This document shows positions 46,578 to 56,276 of a stretch of DNA of 64,000 bases, one piece after another. A program made the position numbers and the translations under genes. A model generated the notes under the pieces. That model was given only the letters and a program-made list of their open reading frames with translations. It had not been told where the DNA came from and searched no databases. The DNA lies in NCBI RefSeq assembly GCF_011516655.1, contig NZ_WOSV01000003.1:1-64000 (forward strand), in the 5' to 3' direction. Position 1 is the stretch's first letter; each line of letters starts with the position of its first letter. The DNA comes from Acetobacter thailandicus. Its GTDB lineage: Bacteria; Pseudomonadota; Alphaproteobacteria; Acetobacterales; Acetobacteraceae.

Positions 46578-47990
46578 ATGATACGCTTCTTCTGTCAGAA
46601 AGCTGAAAGACCGCTCTGTATGCTTCTACGCTCTCCTGCTCTCATGTGCTCTCTCGCTGCGCTGACCGTTTTTTCTCTTTCCTGTGCACCAGCTATGGCC
46701 GCCAGCCATACAACAATTAAGGCGGTCACCCCGGCCGGGCACACAGGCAACGCTGCACCGGCAACCCCTGAGCCGGATGATATGATTCTGGCTATTATTA
46801 ACAATATTCCGCTGACCAAACGTGATGTTGATAACAGAGGAAAATTATTTGCCCTGTCAACAGGCTTACAAATCAGCCCGGAACTGATGGAGCGCATGCG
46901 CTCGCAAATTATCCGTCAGATGATTGATGAGCGTCTGCGCACCCAGGAAATCTACTCCCGGCATATCAACATCTCTCCTGAGCAGATTGCCGCAGCCATT
47001 GCCAATATTGAAAAACGCAATGGCATGGCGCCTAACGCTTTGCGGGACCGCCTTGCCTCTGATGGCGTCTCTCTGACCACCCTGATCGATCAGATTCGCG
47101 TGCAAATTGGCTGGATCCAGGTTTTGCGGCAGGATCTGGGGGCACACGGGCGTGTAACCGCAAAGGAAATCGCACAGCGTGAAGAAGCGTTGCGCCGTGA
47201 GGATGGACGCCCGGAATATAATCTGAGCGAAATTTTTGTAAAAGTTGACGACCCCCGGCATGCAGAGGAAGAGCTGGCTTTTACGAACACCGTTATTCAG
47301 GAATTGCGTAAAGGCGCCCCTTTCCCGATTGTTGCTGCACAGTTTTCACAAAGTCAGACCGCATTGCAGGGTGGCTCAATGGGCTGGGTACAGGAAGATG
47401 AACTCGATCCGGCCGTCGTTAATATTATCAGGCAGATCCCTGTTGGGGTAAACGCCATTTCAAATCCCATTAAAGTTCCCGGTGGGTTTGTCATTATTAC
47501 AGTCAATGGCAAACGCATTATCGGGCATCAGCCTGGTCATGTTGTCACTGTGCGTCAGGCTTTCCTGCCATTTAGTACCCCTCTCAACCCACAGCATCCA
47601 ACAGCACAGCAGGAACAGGTACTGCAAAAAGCAGTACATTATGGGCAGACCGTTAATACCTGCCAGCAGGTAGAAGATATCAATAAAGAATCTGGTGAGA
47701 AACGCCCCAGTGACCCGGGTGAATTACCGCTTGAGAGCATGAATCCTCAGATGCAGGAAGTTATTGCACCTCTGCCACTCAATAAACTTTCCCGTCCTCT
47801 GATTACCCCTGATGGCATTTCCCTGATTATGGTCTGCTCGAAGAAAGAGAAAAATTTCGCTTCACGGTCACCAAGTGAAATTGCTGACCAGCTGATGAGC
47901 GAGCGCGTTGAGCAAACAGCACGCCAGCTTGATAATGACCTGCACCGTCGGGCTATTATCAATAAACGTATTAAAATTAAGGGAGTATAA
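46578..47990 (+). CDS. surA: periplasmic chaperone / peptidyl-prolyl isomerase SurA
   Basis: A 470-residue periplasmic chaperone for outer-membrane proteins such as LptD. The start is uncertain: TTG 46557, ATG 46578 or ATG 46620, the last giving the cleanest signal peptide (cut near PAMA-AS). The SurA_N helical domain follows (ILAIINNIPLTKRDVDNR), then a parvulin domain (SEIFVKVDDPRHAEEE, LQGGSMGWVQEDEL, NPIKVPGGFVIITVNGKR) and a second degenerate one. The TAA stop lies three bases before the likely start of rsmA. The pdxA gene often found between them is absent. Confidence 0.9.
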   Translation: MIRFFCQKAERPLCMLLRSPALMCSLAALTVFSLSCAPAMAASHTTIKAVTPAGHTGNAAPATPEPDDMILAIINNIPLTKRDVDNRGKLFALSTGLQISPELMERMRSQIIRQMIDERLRTQEIYSRHINISPEQIAAAIANIEKRNGMAPNALRDRLASDGVSLTTLIDQIRVQIGWIQVLRQDLGAHGRVTAKEIAQREEALRREDGRPEYNLSEIFVKVDDPRHAEEELAFTNTVIQELRKGAPFPIVAAQFSQSQTALQGGSMGWVQEDELDPAVVNIIRQIPVGVNAISNPIKVPGGFVIITVNGKRIIGHQPGHVVTVRQAFLPFSTPLNPQHPTAQQEQVLQKAVHYGQTVNTCQQVEDINKESGEKRPSDPGELPLESMNPQMQEVIAPLPLNKLSRPLITPDGISLIMVCSKKEKNFASRSPSEIADQLMSERVEQTARQLDNDLHRRAIINKRIKIKGV

Positions 47991-47993
47991 GTT

Positions 47994-48815
47994 CTGTCTG
48001 CTTCTACTGACAGTCTTAGCGACGTTATCAAACGCCATGGTCTGGATGCCCGTAAAGCTCTGGGGCAGCATTTTTTACTCGACCCTGCTATCACAGGGCG
48101 TATTGCAGCTCTCGCCGGCTCTCTTGACGGACGACACATCATTGAAGTCGGACCTGGACCGGGAGGGCTGACCCGCTCCCTTCTGGCAACACCGGCAGTC
48201 AGTGTCACTGCCGTAGAGGTCGATACCCGTGCTGTCGCTGTTATTAGCGAGCTGGCACAAAGCCACCCTGCACGTCTGCGCGTAATTGAAGCCGATGCCC
48301 TCAAAGAAGATCTGAGCAGTCTCACTCCCGCCCCGCGGCAGATTATCGCTAATCTGCCTTATAACGTCGCAACCCCTATGCTAATCGGGTGGCTGCACCA
48401 GGGCAAAGCCTGGGAGCGCTTAACGCTGATGTTTCAGCTCGAAGTTGCTGAACGTATCTGCGCTACACCGGGCAGTACGCATTATGGCAGGCTGGCTGTG
48501 ATCTCGCAGTGGTGCGCTGACTGCGCGGTGGTTATGAAGCTACCTCCCGGCGCTTTTTCTCCTCCACCTGCTGTATGGTCAGCAGTCGTCAGTATTATCC
48601 CTAAAGCAGAGCAGCCATCTCCCGCGTTATTTAAAGCCATGGAGCAGGTAACCGCAGCAGCTTTTGGCCAGAGACGAAAAATGCTCCGTGGCGCTCTGAA
48701 ATCTGTCGGTGGTGAAAAACTACTCGCCACAACAGGTATAGATGGTACTCGCCGGGCGGAAACACTTAGTATTGAAGAGTTTGACCTGCTGGCAAAAGCA
48801 CATCTTAACCGCTGA
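47994..48815 (+). CDS. rsmA: 16S rRNA dimethyladenosine transferase (A1518/A1519), probable CTG start
   Basis: This enzyme dimethylates two adenosines near the 3' end of 16S rRNA. The frame contains RKALGQHFLLD, the SAM motif EVGPGPGGLTRSLL, VEVDTRAV, and NLPYN, all needed for function. From the in-frame TAA of surA (47988-47990) to these motifs there is no ATG, GTG or TTG; the first ATG is at 48378, beyond the NLPYN motif. CTG at 47994, eight bases after GGGAG, gives 273 residues, the usual KsgA length, so I take it as the start. Annotation from 48378 would yield an inactive fragment. Confidence 0.88.
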   Translation: MSASTDSLSDVIKRHGLDARKALGQHFLLDPAITGRIAALAGSLDGRHIIEVGPGPGGLTRSLLATPAVSVTAVEVDTRAVAVISELAQSHPARLRVIEADALKEDLSSLTPAPRQIIANLPYNVATPMLIGWLHQGKAWERLTLMFQLEVAERICATPGSTHYGRLAVISQWCADCAVVMKLPPGAFSPPPAVWSAVVSIIPKAEQPSPALFKAMEQVTAAAFGQRRKMLRGALKSVGGEKLLATTGIDGTRRAETLSIEEFDLLAKAHLNR

Positions 48816-48940
48816 GACGGTACGGGGCGGTCCCCTCTCCTTTAAAAGGCCTGCCTCCCCTCTGTACCCGGTAAGGTAATAAAGGCTGCCAGCTGTTTAA
48901 TTTCTGCCGGCAGACCTTACGTTACCCTACTCAGGCAAAG

Positions 48941-50152
48941 CTACTTCTTTGCTTCAGCCTCAGACATATAATCACGGGTAAGAGGCACAGTATCAATCCC
49001 CCGGGAGAGCTGGATCTGAAAATTCATATGACCCTGCACCCGAAAAGATAACTCTGCTGCGTCAAGGTAGAACTCAAACATACGGGCAAAGCGCTCGTCA
49101 TAAAGCGCAACCGCTTTTGCTCTGTTTGCAGCAAAACGCTCTCTCCAGACAGCTATGGTTTTTGCATAATGCAGGCGTAAAATCTCACAGTCAGTGACCC
49201 ACAGACCAGATTTTTCAACCGCTGTAAAAACTTCACTCAGAGCCGGAGAATAACCACCAGGGAAGATATATTTATCAAGCCACGGGTTTGTCGTACCAGG
49301 CCGGTCATTACGTCCTATGGAATGAATAAGAGCGATACCATCGTCTTTAAGACTATTTTTTACGGTCTCAAAAAACTGTTCGTAATGGCTCACGCCAACA
49401 TGCTCAAACATACCAACGGACACAATACGATCAAAACGACATTGCAGGTTACGGTAATCGAGCATTTCAAACCGTACCTGCCCCTGTAATCCTTCGTCCA
49501 GAGCGCGCTGACGGGCAACATCAAGCTGCTCCTGCGACAGGGTTATACCTGTAACAATGGCACCGTAATCCCGCGCCAGAGTCAGCGCCATACCGCCCCA
49601 CCCACACCCGATATCAAGCACTTCAAGGCCTGGCCTATTAAGTAAAAGCTTGGATGCAATATGGTGTTTTTTTGCTTCCTGCGCCTCATCCAGTGTTTCA
49701 TCGCCACGGCGAAAATAAGCACAGGAATATTGCCGGTCTTTATCAAGAAACAACTGATATAAACGACTGTCGAGATCATAATGATGCGCGACATTGCGCC
49801 GTGAACGTTTAACAGGGTTAAACTGGATCCATTTTCGACAAACGTAACGAAAACCTTCTGCAATCTGAGCTGGCAAATGTCCCGGAGACATTGAGTTAAG
49901 CATCAGCAGGTCAAGAAGCTGATACAAACTGCACCCAAGGGGAGTAATCGCACCATCCATATAGCCTTCACCAAAGGCCAGGCCTGGATTAAGAGCCAGA
50001 GCAGCTTCAATCTGATGGTTTGACAAGGCCATGCCAGCCGATGGCCCTGACACAGCCCCCTTATAAACACTCTGGCTGCCATCTGCCCATGTTACAGACA
50101 ACTGCCCTGCTGAAATAAAGCTTTTCAAAATACGATCGAGAAGTCGGTTCAT
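48941..50152 (-). CDS. cfa: cyclopropane-fatty-acyl-phospholipid synthase
   Basis: A 403-residue SAM-dependent enzyme that adds a methylene bridge to unsaturated fatty acids in membrane lipids, a known acid-stress response. NVAHHYDLDSRLYQLFLDKD and YSCAYFRRGDETLDEAQ precede the SAM motif VLDIGCGWGGMALTLA. Later come KYIFPGGYSPAL and LRLHYAKTIAVWRERF. Length is slightly above the E. coli enzyme. It is a single gene on the minus strand. Confidence 0.96.
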   Translation of the reverse strand: MNRLLDRILKSFISAGQLSVTWADGSQSVYKGAVSGPSAGMALSNHQIEAALALNPGLAFGEGYMDGAITPLGCSLYQLLDLLMLNSMSPGHLPAQIAEGFRYVCRKWIQFNPVKRSRRNVAHHYDLDSRLYQLFLDKDRQYSCAYFRRGDETLDEAQEAKKHHIASKLLLNRPGLEVLDIGCGWGGMALTLARDYGAIVTGITLSQEQLDVARQRALDEGLQGQVRFEMLDYRNLQCRFDRIVSVGMFEHVGVSHYEQFFETVKNSLKDDGIALIHSIGRNDRPGTTNPWLDKYIFPGGYSPALSEVFTAVEKSGLWVTDCEILRLHYAKTIAVWRERFAANRAKAVALYDERFARMFEFYLDAAELSFRVQGHMNFQIQLSRGIDTVPLTRDYMSEAEAKK

Positions 50153-50180
50153 AGTTTTTCATCCCTGTCACGGACATAAA

Positions 50181-50211
50181 AAAAAGCCCGAAACAAAGTT
50201 TCGGGCTTTTT
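50181..50211 (-). terminator. intrinsic terminator of rpsF-rpsR-rplI
   Basis: A 14-base perfect stem, AAAAAGCCCGAAAC / GTTTCGGGCTTTTT, with an AAA loop, 28 bases past the rplI stop. A-runs on the far side mean it could also work on the plus strand. Confidence 0.93.
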
Positions 50212-50238
50212 CTCAGCTTATATCAAGAGTGTTGTCAC

Positions 50239-50817
50239 TCAGGCTTCTGCCTGAACTTCAACTTCTTCTGCTACGATCTCGCCCTCAAGAACAACATCGT
50301 CGCCGATTTCGGCTTCTTCTTTAACAACAGTTGCATCGCCCTGTGCCTGACGTTCTGCTTCTTCAGCTGAACGGGCAACGTTAACGATAACCGGCACAAC
50401 AACTTCAGGATGCAGAGCAACCTTGATTTCATACAGACCAAGAGATTTGATCGGATGAGCAAGAGAAACCTGCTGACGAGAAACTATAAAACCAGCTTCT
50501 GTTACAGCCTGAGCCACATCACGTGGAGACACAGAACCATACAGGCTGCCGCTGTCACCTGCCTGACGGATCAGAACAACTGACAGGCCATCCATACGCT
50601 CAGAAAGACGCTCTGCTTCTTCACGGTTTTTGATGTTCTGTGCTTCCAGCTGAGCGCGTTCACGGTCAAAGCGTGAACGGTTGGCTTCGTTTGCACGAAT
50701 AGCCTTGCCCTGTGGCAGCAGGAAATTACGGGCATAGCCCGGACGAACTTTCACCACATCGCCCATCTGACCCAGATGTGCAACGCGCTGAAGCAGGATT
50801 ACTTCTGTTACAGCCAT
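50239..50817 (-). CDS. rplI: 50S ribosomal protein L9, with acidic C-terminal tail
   Basis: A 192-residue two-domain protein of the L1-stalk base. The N-domain [30 protein letters not shown] is the PROSITE L9 signature region. The long helix and C-domain end near residue 150. About 40 extra residues rich in Glu, Ala and Val follow, as in several alphaproteobacteria. It is third in rpsF-rpsR-rplI. Confidence 0.97.
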   Translation of the reverse strand: MAVTEVILLQRVAHLGQMGDVVKVRPGYARNFLLPQGKAIRANEANRSRFDRERAQLEAQNIKNREEAERLSERMDGLSVVLIRQAGDSGSLYGSVSPRDVAQAVTEAGFIVSRQQVSLAHPIKSLGLYEIKVALHPEVVVPVIVNVARSAEEAERQAQGDATVVKEEAEIGDDVVLEGEIVAEEVEVQAEA

Positions 50818-50829
50818 AATTGCCCCCTA

Positions 50830-51105
50830 TCAGCTCATAACGTAGGGAAGCAGAGCCAGAAAGCGAGCACGCTTAATAGCCTGTGCCAGCTCACGCTGCT
50901 TCTTTGCGGAAACCGCGGTGATCCGGCTAGGGACGATCTTACCGCGCTCTGACAGGAAGCGGCTCAGAAGACGAACGTCCTTATAGTCGATTTTCGGTGC
51001 ATTTGCGCCAGAAAAAGGACAGGATTTACGACGGCGATAGAACGGACGACGAGCACCTACGGCTGGACGACGTGCTGCTGGGTTGATTTCATTCGTATCA
51101 GACAT
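50830..51105 (-). CDS. rpsR: 30S ribosomal protein S18
   Basis: A 91-residue basic protein binding the 30S platform beside S6. The ATG at 51105 follows GGGGAG and is preferred to the ATG three codons upstream. [12 protein letters not shown] and [24 protein letters not shown] are family blocks. Confidence 0.97.
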   Translation of the reverse strand: MSDTNEINPAARRPAVGARRPFYRRRKSCPFSGANAPKIDYKDVRLLSRFLSERGKIVPSRITAVSAKKQRELAQAIKRARFLALLPYVMS

Positions 51106-51110
51106 TCTGA

Positions 51111-51581
51111 TCACTCCCCATCATTCTCAGCCAGATCGGCTGGTTTGTCGTCACGTGCACGATATTCTTCACGATCTTCGGAAGAACGACGGCCACGGCC
51201 GCTCTCAAAGCGTCCTGCTGGCTTTGGACCACGGAAGCTGCGCTCACCACGGTCTTCACCCTTACGAGACAGAGTCGGAGAAGGAGTGTCATCAATCTCT
51301 TCAACGCGCAGTGTCAGAAGACGCAGAACATCTTCATTGATCATCAGCTGGCGTTCGATTTCTTTGAGCATCTCAGACTTTGTGTCCAGACCCAGGAGCA
51401 CATAATGCCCTTTGCGGTTCTTCTTGATGCGATATGCCAGGGTACGCAGACCCCAGTATTCACGCTTCTTGACACTACCACCGTCTGTTTCGATCTGAGC
51501 AACGATACCATCAACAATGGCATCAACCTGCTGCTGAGAAATGTCGTTACGTGCAATAAGCACGGTTTCATAAAGCGGCAT
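51111..51581 (-). CDS. rpsF: 30S ribosomal protein S6, with charged C-terminal tail
   Basis: A 156-residue protein. Residues 1 to about 97 are the S6 fold ([44 protein letters not shown]). About 55 further residues form a disordered Arg/Gly/Glu-rich tail. The stop is five bases before rpsR. No ssb gene lies between them. Confidence 0.97.
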   Translation of the reverse strand: MPLYETVLIARNDISQQQVDAIVDGIVAQIETDGGSVKKREYWGLRTLAYRIKKNRKGHYVLLGLDTKSEMLKEIERQLMINEDVLRLLTLRVEEIDDTPSPTLSRKGEDRGERSFRGPKPAGRFESGRGRRSSEDREEYRARDDKPADLAENDGE

Positions 51582-51735
51582 ATTGTCTCCCTTCGGATAA
51601 AATCAACCCGACTGAGCCAGACCATTCTGACAATCAGCTGTTTTTGTGCAAAACAACGGGTATAGCCGGCATGATGCCACACACCGGCAGGGAAGACGGC
51701 CTAACAATCATAATACGCAAAAAAACGCAAGATTT

Positions 51736-52275
51736 TTAAATACGAAAGCGCTCAGGAATAATCAGTCCCAGGCGTTGCGGTACGGGCCATACCTCTTCCA
51801 GCTCGCGAAACACCTCAAAGCCGGCATCCCGGTAAAGCGGCAAAGCACGTGGATGATCCGCTGAACAGGTATTAACCTGCAACATAACCGGATAATATGA
51901 CCAGGCGAGACGTATAACCGCATCAAGGAAGCGACGCCCGACACCCGCACCAATAACCTCCGGGAAAAGCCCGAAATAATTCAGATTAATAAACTGAATA
52001 TTCGACAGGTCTAATTCAAAAAAACCGCGAACTGCACCATTTTTAAGCAAATAGCCTATCTGCAGGTTACCCGAAGCAAGCAGTCGCTCAAGAGCTGCAT
52101 CTGGCTGCGCCTGGCGCATCCACCAGCAATACTCAGCCCCAACGCGATGATGCAGTCTGCGATACTCAGCCACACTGACGCTGACTGAAGGGACAATCTC
52201 CCAGCCATCAGGCAACACAGGCGCCTGGCCAGACGGAGCTTTCAGCATACGCATGAAGGTCACAACGACCTTCAT
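51736..52275 (-). CDS. GNAT family N-acetyltransferase
   Basis: A predicted acetyl-CoA-dependent acetyltransferase. The acetyl-CoA binding loop appears as LFPEVIGAGVGRRFLDAVI; further on are LQVNTCSADHPRALPLYRDAGF. The open frame begins at 52320 inside the end of rpoD, but family N-termini favour the ATG at 52275 (179 residues) or 52254. Both of these lie within a perfect hairpin. It follows rpoD on the same strand. Substrate unknown. Confidence 0.82.
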   Translation of the reverse strand: MKVVVTFMRMLKAPSGQAPVLPDGWEIVPSVSVSVAEYRRLHHRVGAEYCWWMRQAQPDAALERLLASGNLQIGYLLKNGAVRGFFELDLSNIQFINLNYFGLFPEVIGAGVGRRFLDAVIRLAWSYYPVMLQVNTCSADHPRALPLYRDAGFEVFRELEEVWPVPQRLGLIIPERFRI

Positions 52276-52277
52276 GC
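52251..52277 (-). promoter_or_regulatory. perfect 11-bp hairpin over the likely start of the GNAT gene
   Basis: GCATGAAGGTC (52251-52261) and GACCTTCATGC (52267-52277) pair completely around a 5-base loop. On the mRNA the stem covers two candidate start codons of the acetyltransferase and lies about 33 bases after the rpoD stop. There is no T-run after it. Confidence 0.5.
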
Positions 52278-52309
52278 ATGTTACCGGCTCAGCAGGAGAA
52301 ATTAACGGC

Positions 52310-54262
52310 TCAGTTGTCATCCAGGAAGGACCGAAGCTTACGACTCCGGCTGGGATGCTTCAGTTTACGCAGGGCCTTCGCCTCAATCTGACGAATACGC
52401 TCACGGGTTACGTTAAACTGCTGCCCGACTTCCTCAAGGGTGTGGTCGGTGTTCATACCGATACCAAAACGCATACGCAGCACACGCTCTTCACGCGGCG
52501 TCAGTGACGCCAGAACGCGGGTGGTTGCTTCACGCAGGTTGGTCTGAATAGCAGCATCAAGCGGAATAATGGCTGTTTTGTCTTCAATGAAGTCGCCAAG
52601 GTGACTGTCTTCCTCATCACCAATCGGCGTTTCAAGAGAGATGGGCTCTTTGGCGATTTTGAGCACCTTACGCACTTTTTCAAGCGGCATACCCAGCTTT
52701 TCTGCCAGCTCTTCCGGGGCAGGCTCACGACCAATCTCATGCAGCATCTGACGCGACGTACGCACCAGCTTATTGATCGTCTCGATCATATGTACCGGGA
52801 TACGAATGGTACGGGCCTGATCAGCAATAGAGCGGGTAATAGCCTGACGGATCCACCATGTTGCATAAGTCGAGAACTTATAGCCACGGCGGTATTCAAA
52901 TTTATCCACCGCTTTCATGAGCCCAATATTCCCTTCCTGAATCAGATCGAGGAACTGAAGGCCACGGTTGGTATATTTTTTTGCAATCGAGATAACGAGA
53001 CGCAGGTTAGCCTCAATCATCTCTTTCTTGGCACGTGCTGAGTCACGCTCACCACGTGCTACTGTGGCATACACACGACGGAACTCACCGATAGGCAGCC
53101 CGGTCTCCTGCGCCAGGCGAGCAACCTGATTACGCAGATCAACAACTGTTTCAGCATGCTTGGCGACAAAGTTCTTCCAGGACTTACCAGGAAGAGCTGA
53201 GACCATATCCATCCATGCCGGATCAAGCTCACGGCCACGATATTTCAGCAGAAAGTCCTCACGGGTAACCCGGCAGCTCTCAGCAAGGCGCAGCATGCGG
53301 CCTTCAAGGGCATTGAGGCTACGGAACATTTCTTTAAGCTGAAGGACCAGATCTTCAATACGATTATTATGCAGGCAGACCAGCTCGACTTTACCGACCA
53401 GCTCATCGCGCAAAGCAACATAAGTTTCTTCAAACTGGCTCTGCACCTCTTCACCGGCGGTCAGAGATTCAATGCGCTGAACCTGGATAGAGCGCAGCTT
53501 TTCGTAAAGCGGCTCGATATCTTCAAAATGAGCAAGAATTTCCGGCTTAAGCTTCTCTTCAAGGGCGGAGAGTGAAAGACCACTGCCTTCACCTTCGATA
53601 TCGCCTTCGGTATCTTCAGCCTCTTCTTCGCCCTCAGCGGCCTCTTCGTTTTCTTCGAAGCCTTCCTCGGGCGGATTACCACCTGACTGCATAGCCTCAA
53701 GATCAACGATATCGCGCAGCAGCATTTCGTTGTTACGAATCATTTCATGCCAGGAAATGATGGCGCGGAATGTCAGGGGGCTTTCACACAGCCCGCCAAT
53801 CATTTCATCACGACCCGCTTCGATACGCTTGGCAATTGCGATCTCACCCTCGCGTGACAACAGCTCAACTGTTCCCATTTCACGCAGGTAAATACGCACG
53901 GGGTCATCTGTACGACCCAGATTTTCGTTTACATTGCCGGCCGGGGTCTCTGTTTCTTCGGCCTCTTCCTCCGACTCTTCACCGTCTTCAGATTTAGCGT
54001 CCTTGGAAGTCTCAGAATCGTCGCCTTCTTCATTCTCGACAACCTGAATACCCATTTCAGACAGCATAGCCATAATGTCTTCGATCTGCTCAGAAGACAT
54101 TTTATCCTGCGGCAATACAGCATTCAGCTCGTCAAACGTGATACAACCGTTTTCACGACCTTTGGCAATCAGCTTTTTGACCGCAGCAGACTGCGTATCA
54201 AGAGTAGCGGTATCGCCGTCTTCTGCCTGTGTTACGCTACCTGATGCTGTTTTTGTTGCCAT
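52310..54262 (-). CDS. rpoD: RNA polymerase primary sigma factor (sigma-70)
   Basis: A 650-residue housekeeping sigma factor. The N-terminal region 1.1 is followed by an acidic linker (about 90-125) and region 1.2 ([21 protein letters not shown]). A long acidic non-conserved insert lies at about 205-245. Region 2 has [25 protein letters not shown] and [19 protein letters not shown]. Region 4 ends [19 protein letters not shown]. It is third in yqeY-dnaG-rpoD and is preceded by a hairpin in the dnaG-rpoD gap. Confidence 0.98.
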   Translation of the reverse strand: MATKTASGSVTQAEDGDTATLDTQSAAVKKLIAKGRENGCITFDELNAVLPQDKMSSEQIEDIMAMLSEMGIQVVENEEGDDSETSKDAKSEDGEESEEEAEETETPAGNVNENLGRTDDPVRIYLREMGTVELLSREGEIAIAKRIEAGRDEMIGGLCESPLTFRAIISWHEMIRNNEMLLRDIVDLEAMQSGGNPPEEGFEENEEAAEGEEEAEDTEGDIEGEGSGLSLSALEEKLKPEILAHFEDIEPLYEKLRSIQVQRIESLTAGEEVQSQFEETYVALRDELVGKVELVCLHNNRIEDLVLQLKEMFRSLNALEGRMLRLAESCRVTREDFLLKYRGRELDPAWMDMVSALPGKSWKNFVAKHAETVVDLRNQVARLAQETGLPIGEFRRVYATVARGERDSARAKKEMIEANLRLVISIAKKYTNRGLQFLDLIQEGNIGLMKAVDKFEYRRGYKFSTYATWWIRQAITRSIADQARTIRIPVHMIETINKLVRTSRQMLHEIGREPAPEELAEKLGMPLEKVRKVLKIAKEPISLETPIGDEEDSHLGDFIEDKTAIIPLDAAIQTNLREATTRVLASLTPREERVLRMRFGIGMNTDHTLEEVGQQFNVTRERIRQIEAKALRKLKHPSRSRKLRSFLDDN

Positions 54263-54294
54263 TGCCAGACCTGTGCCTCCCCGTTCGCGTTCCG

Positions 54295-54334
54295 AAAAAA
54301 TAAAAATCGCAGTGCTTGTTCAAAACAAACACTG
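54295..54334 (-). terminator. hairpin with T-run in the dnaG-rpoD gap (terminator or attenuator)
   Basis: CAGTGcTTGTT (54310-54320) pairs with AACAAaCACTG (54324-54334) with one internal mismatch. On the minus strand the stem is followed by CGATTTTTATTTTTTC. It lies between the dnaG stop (54419) and the rpoD start (54262), so it could limit read-through from dnaG or sit in the rpoD leader. Confidence 0.65.
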
Positions 54335-54418
54335 TTGAATCTTCCCGGAGCGGGCAGGACGTGGGATATCCCTCGCCATAAGTCAAGAGGTGTCTTATGA
54401 TAGTAAAGAAAATTCCGG

Positions 54419-56242
54419 TTATTTCTCTCCCTCTGTTTCACCGCTTTTCAGACGGGTCAGAGCTTCAAGACGGGGCTGTAAACGCCTCCATTCGGCCTCA
54501 TCCCCTCCCTCAGCGGCAAAACGGGCAACTTCCTGATCGACTTCCTGCTTAAACTGAGAAAAATTCAGGAAACCATAGAAATGCCACCACTGTGTTCTGG
54601 CCGCAACAGCGAGCGAAACATCCTCCCTGCCAGAAAACAGCGGTAAAACACCATCTGACAAAATATATTCCTGCAAAACGGCACGGTCAGACTCTTCAAG
54701 CTTTTCAAGCAAATCCTCACTGGTTTGCGGCACCTCACCTGCTATCGACAGATCCAGCAAAACATCTCTGACCTGCTGTAATCCGGCTGACAACGACAGG
54801 CGGCAAAGTGCCTCCTCAACCTCCGGGATAATTTCAGGGTAACGCACCAGCAAACCCAGTAACTTACGCTGCCTTTCATAATCAGCATCAACACCGGCTC
54901 CGGCAAGCTCAATATTGACCGCACGACTCTTCTGAAAATCTGACCTGCCACTGGTTTTCTTTTTACGAAAAACTTCAAAAAAACGATCAAGCAGTGTCGA
55001 ACGATACTCTGATGCCAGAGCTTTATCGGGAATCTGCCCAGCCGCCTCGACAAGCTTATGGCGCAGGGCGGCACGCTCTTCCGGCCCCGGATTCTCAACA
55101 CGCCCGACCAGCAGCTCAAACAAAACATCTGACAGCGGGCGGGCAGCCGCAAACATCTCTGCCACAACCTGCTCTCCACGGGCACGCACGAGACTGTCCG
55201 GATCTTCCCCTTCAGGAAGCAGGCAAAAACGCAGAGTATAACCAGCCTTCATCAGCGGCAGCGTCAGCTCTGCCGCACGCTTTGCTGCCCTGCGACCAGC
55301 AATATCACCATCAAAACATAAAATCGGCTGAGAGTTCATCTGCCAGAGCACTTCAAGCTGCTCCTGCGTCAGTGCCGTACCCAGAGGGGCCACGGCACCA
55401 CAAAACCCGGCCTGATGCAGCGCAATAACATCCATATACCCCTCAACCACAATCAGATCGGGGGCTGCCGCACCTGGCGGCCGGGGCGCCCTGAGGGCTG
55501 TACGCGCACGATCAAGACCAAAAAGCAGTCGTCGCTTAGAAAACAGAGCCGTCTCCGGCCCGTTCAGATATTTAGGCTGACCATCACCCAGCATACGCCC
55601 GCCAAAGGAGACAATCTGCCCCTTTCGGTCACGAATAGGAAATGTCACACGCTCCCAGAACAGCTCACCTTTAGGGCCACCACGCTCATCCAGGCGCATC
55701 AGCCCGGCATCAGCCATCATCTGCGGCGTAATACGCTGTGAAGCCAGTGCCTGGGTCAGGCTGTCACGCCCGCCAGACGCCCAGCCCAGCCCAAATTTTT
55801 CTATCGTCTCACGCGTCAGCCCGCGTTTTTCGAGATACGCAAGACCCGCCCGCCCCTCAGGAGCATAAAGTGCACGCGACCAGACAAGCTGCGTCTGCTC
55901 AAGCACATCACTGAGAGACTGCGCACGGGCAACCTCCTCTCGCGAGCGCTGCGTCTCTTTAGGCACTTCCATGCCTGCAGAGGCCGCCAGCTCCTCAACA
56001 GCCTCGGGAAAGCTTTTACCCTCGCTTTGCATGACGAAAGAAATAACATCGCCATGCACACCGCAGCCAAAACAGTGAAAATGATCATCATAAACGTAGA
56101 AGGACGGGGTCTTCTCACCATGAAAAGGGCAGCACCCCTTCCAGTTACGCCCTGAGCGCGCCAGCCTGACCCGCCGGCCAATAACAGAGGCCAGCGGCGT
56201 ACGCGCACGCAGCTCTTCAAGAAAACCAGGCTCTATCGCCAT
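54419..56242 (-). CDS. dnaG: DNA primase
   Basis: A 607-residue primase that makes RNA primers at the replication fork. The N-terminal zinc-binding domain has CCPFHGEKTPSFYVYDD and HCFGCGVHGDVISFV (about 38-70). The TOPRIM core has VVEGYMDVIALHQAG and ILCFDGDIAGRRAAKRA. The C-terminal part binding the helicase is less conserved. Gene order yqeY-dnaG-rpoD is the macromolecular synthesis operon without rpsU. Confidence 0.98.
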   Translation of the reverse strand: MAIEPGFLEELRARTPLASVIGRRVRLARSGRNWKGCCPFHGEKTPSFYVYDDHFHCFGCGVHGDVISFVMQSEGKSFPEAVEELAASAGMEVPKETQRSREEVARAQSLSDVLEQTQLVWSRALYAPEGRAGLAYLEKRGLTRETIEKFGLGWASGGRDSLTQALASQRITPQMMADAGLMRLDERGGPKGELFWERVTFPIRDRKGQIVSFGGRMLGDGQPKYLNGPETALFSKRRLLFGLDRARTALRAPRPPGAAAPDLIVVEGYMDVIALHQAGFCGAVAPLGTALTQEQLEVLWQMNSQPILCFDGDIAGRRAAKRAAELTLPLMKAGYTLRFCLLPEGEDPDSLVRARGEQVVAEMFAAARPLSDVLFELLVGRVENPGPEERAALRHKLVEAAGQIPDKALASEYRSTLLDRFFEVFRKKKTSGRSDFQKSRAVNIELAGAGVDADYERQRKLLGLLVRYPEIIPEVEEALCRLSLSAGLQQVRDVLLDLSIAGEVPQTSEDLLEKLEESDRAVLQEYILSDGVLPLFSGREDVSLAVAARTQWWHFYGFLNFSQFKQEVDQEVARFAAEGGDEAEWRRLQPRLEALTRLKSGETEGEK

Positions 56243-56276
56243 AAAAAATCATATCCTGTTTCTGAACGCATTATTC

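Noticed and set aside
48378..48815. Short version of rsmA starting at the first ATG
   Set aside because: It would lack the SAM-binding motif and NLPYN; the upstream frame carries all family motifs and is continuous.
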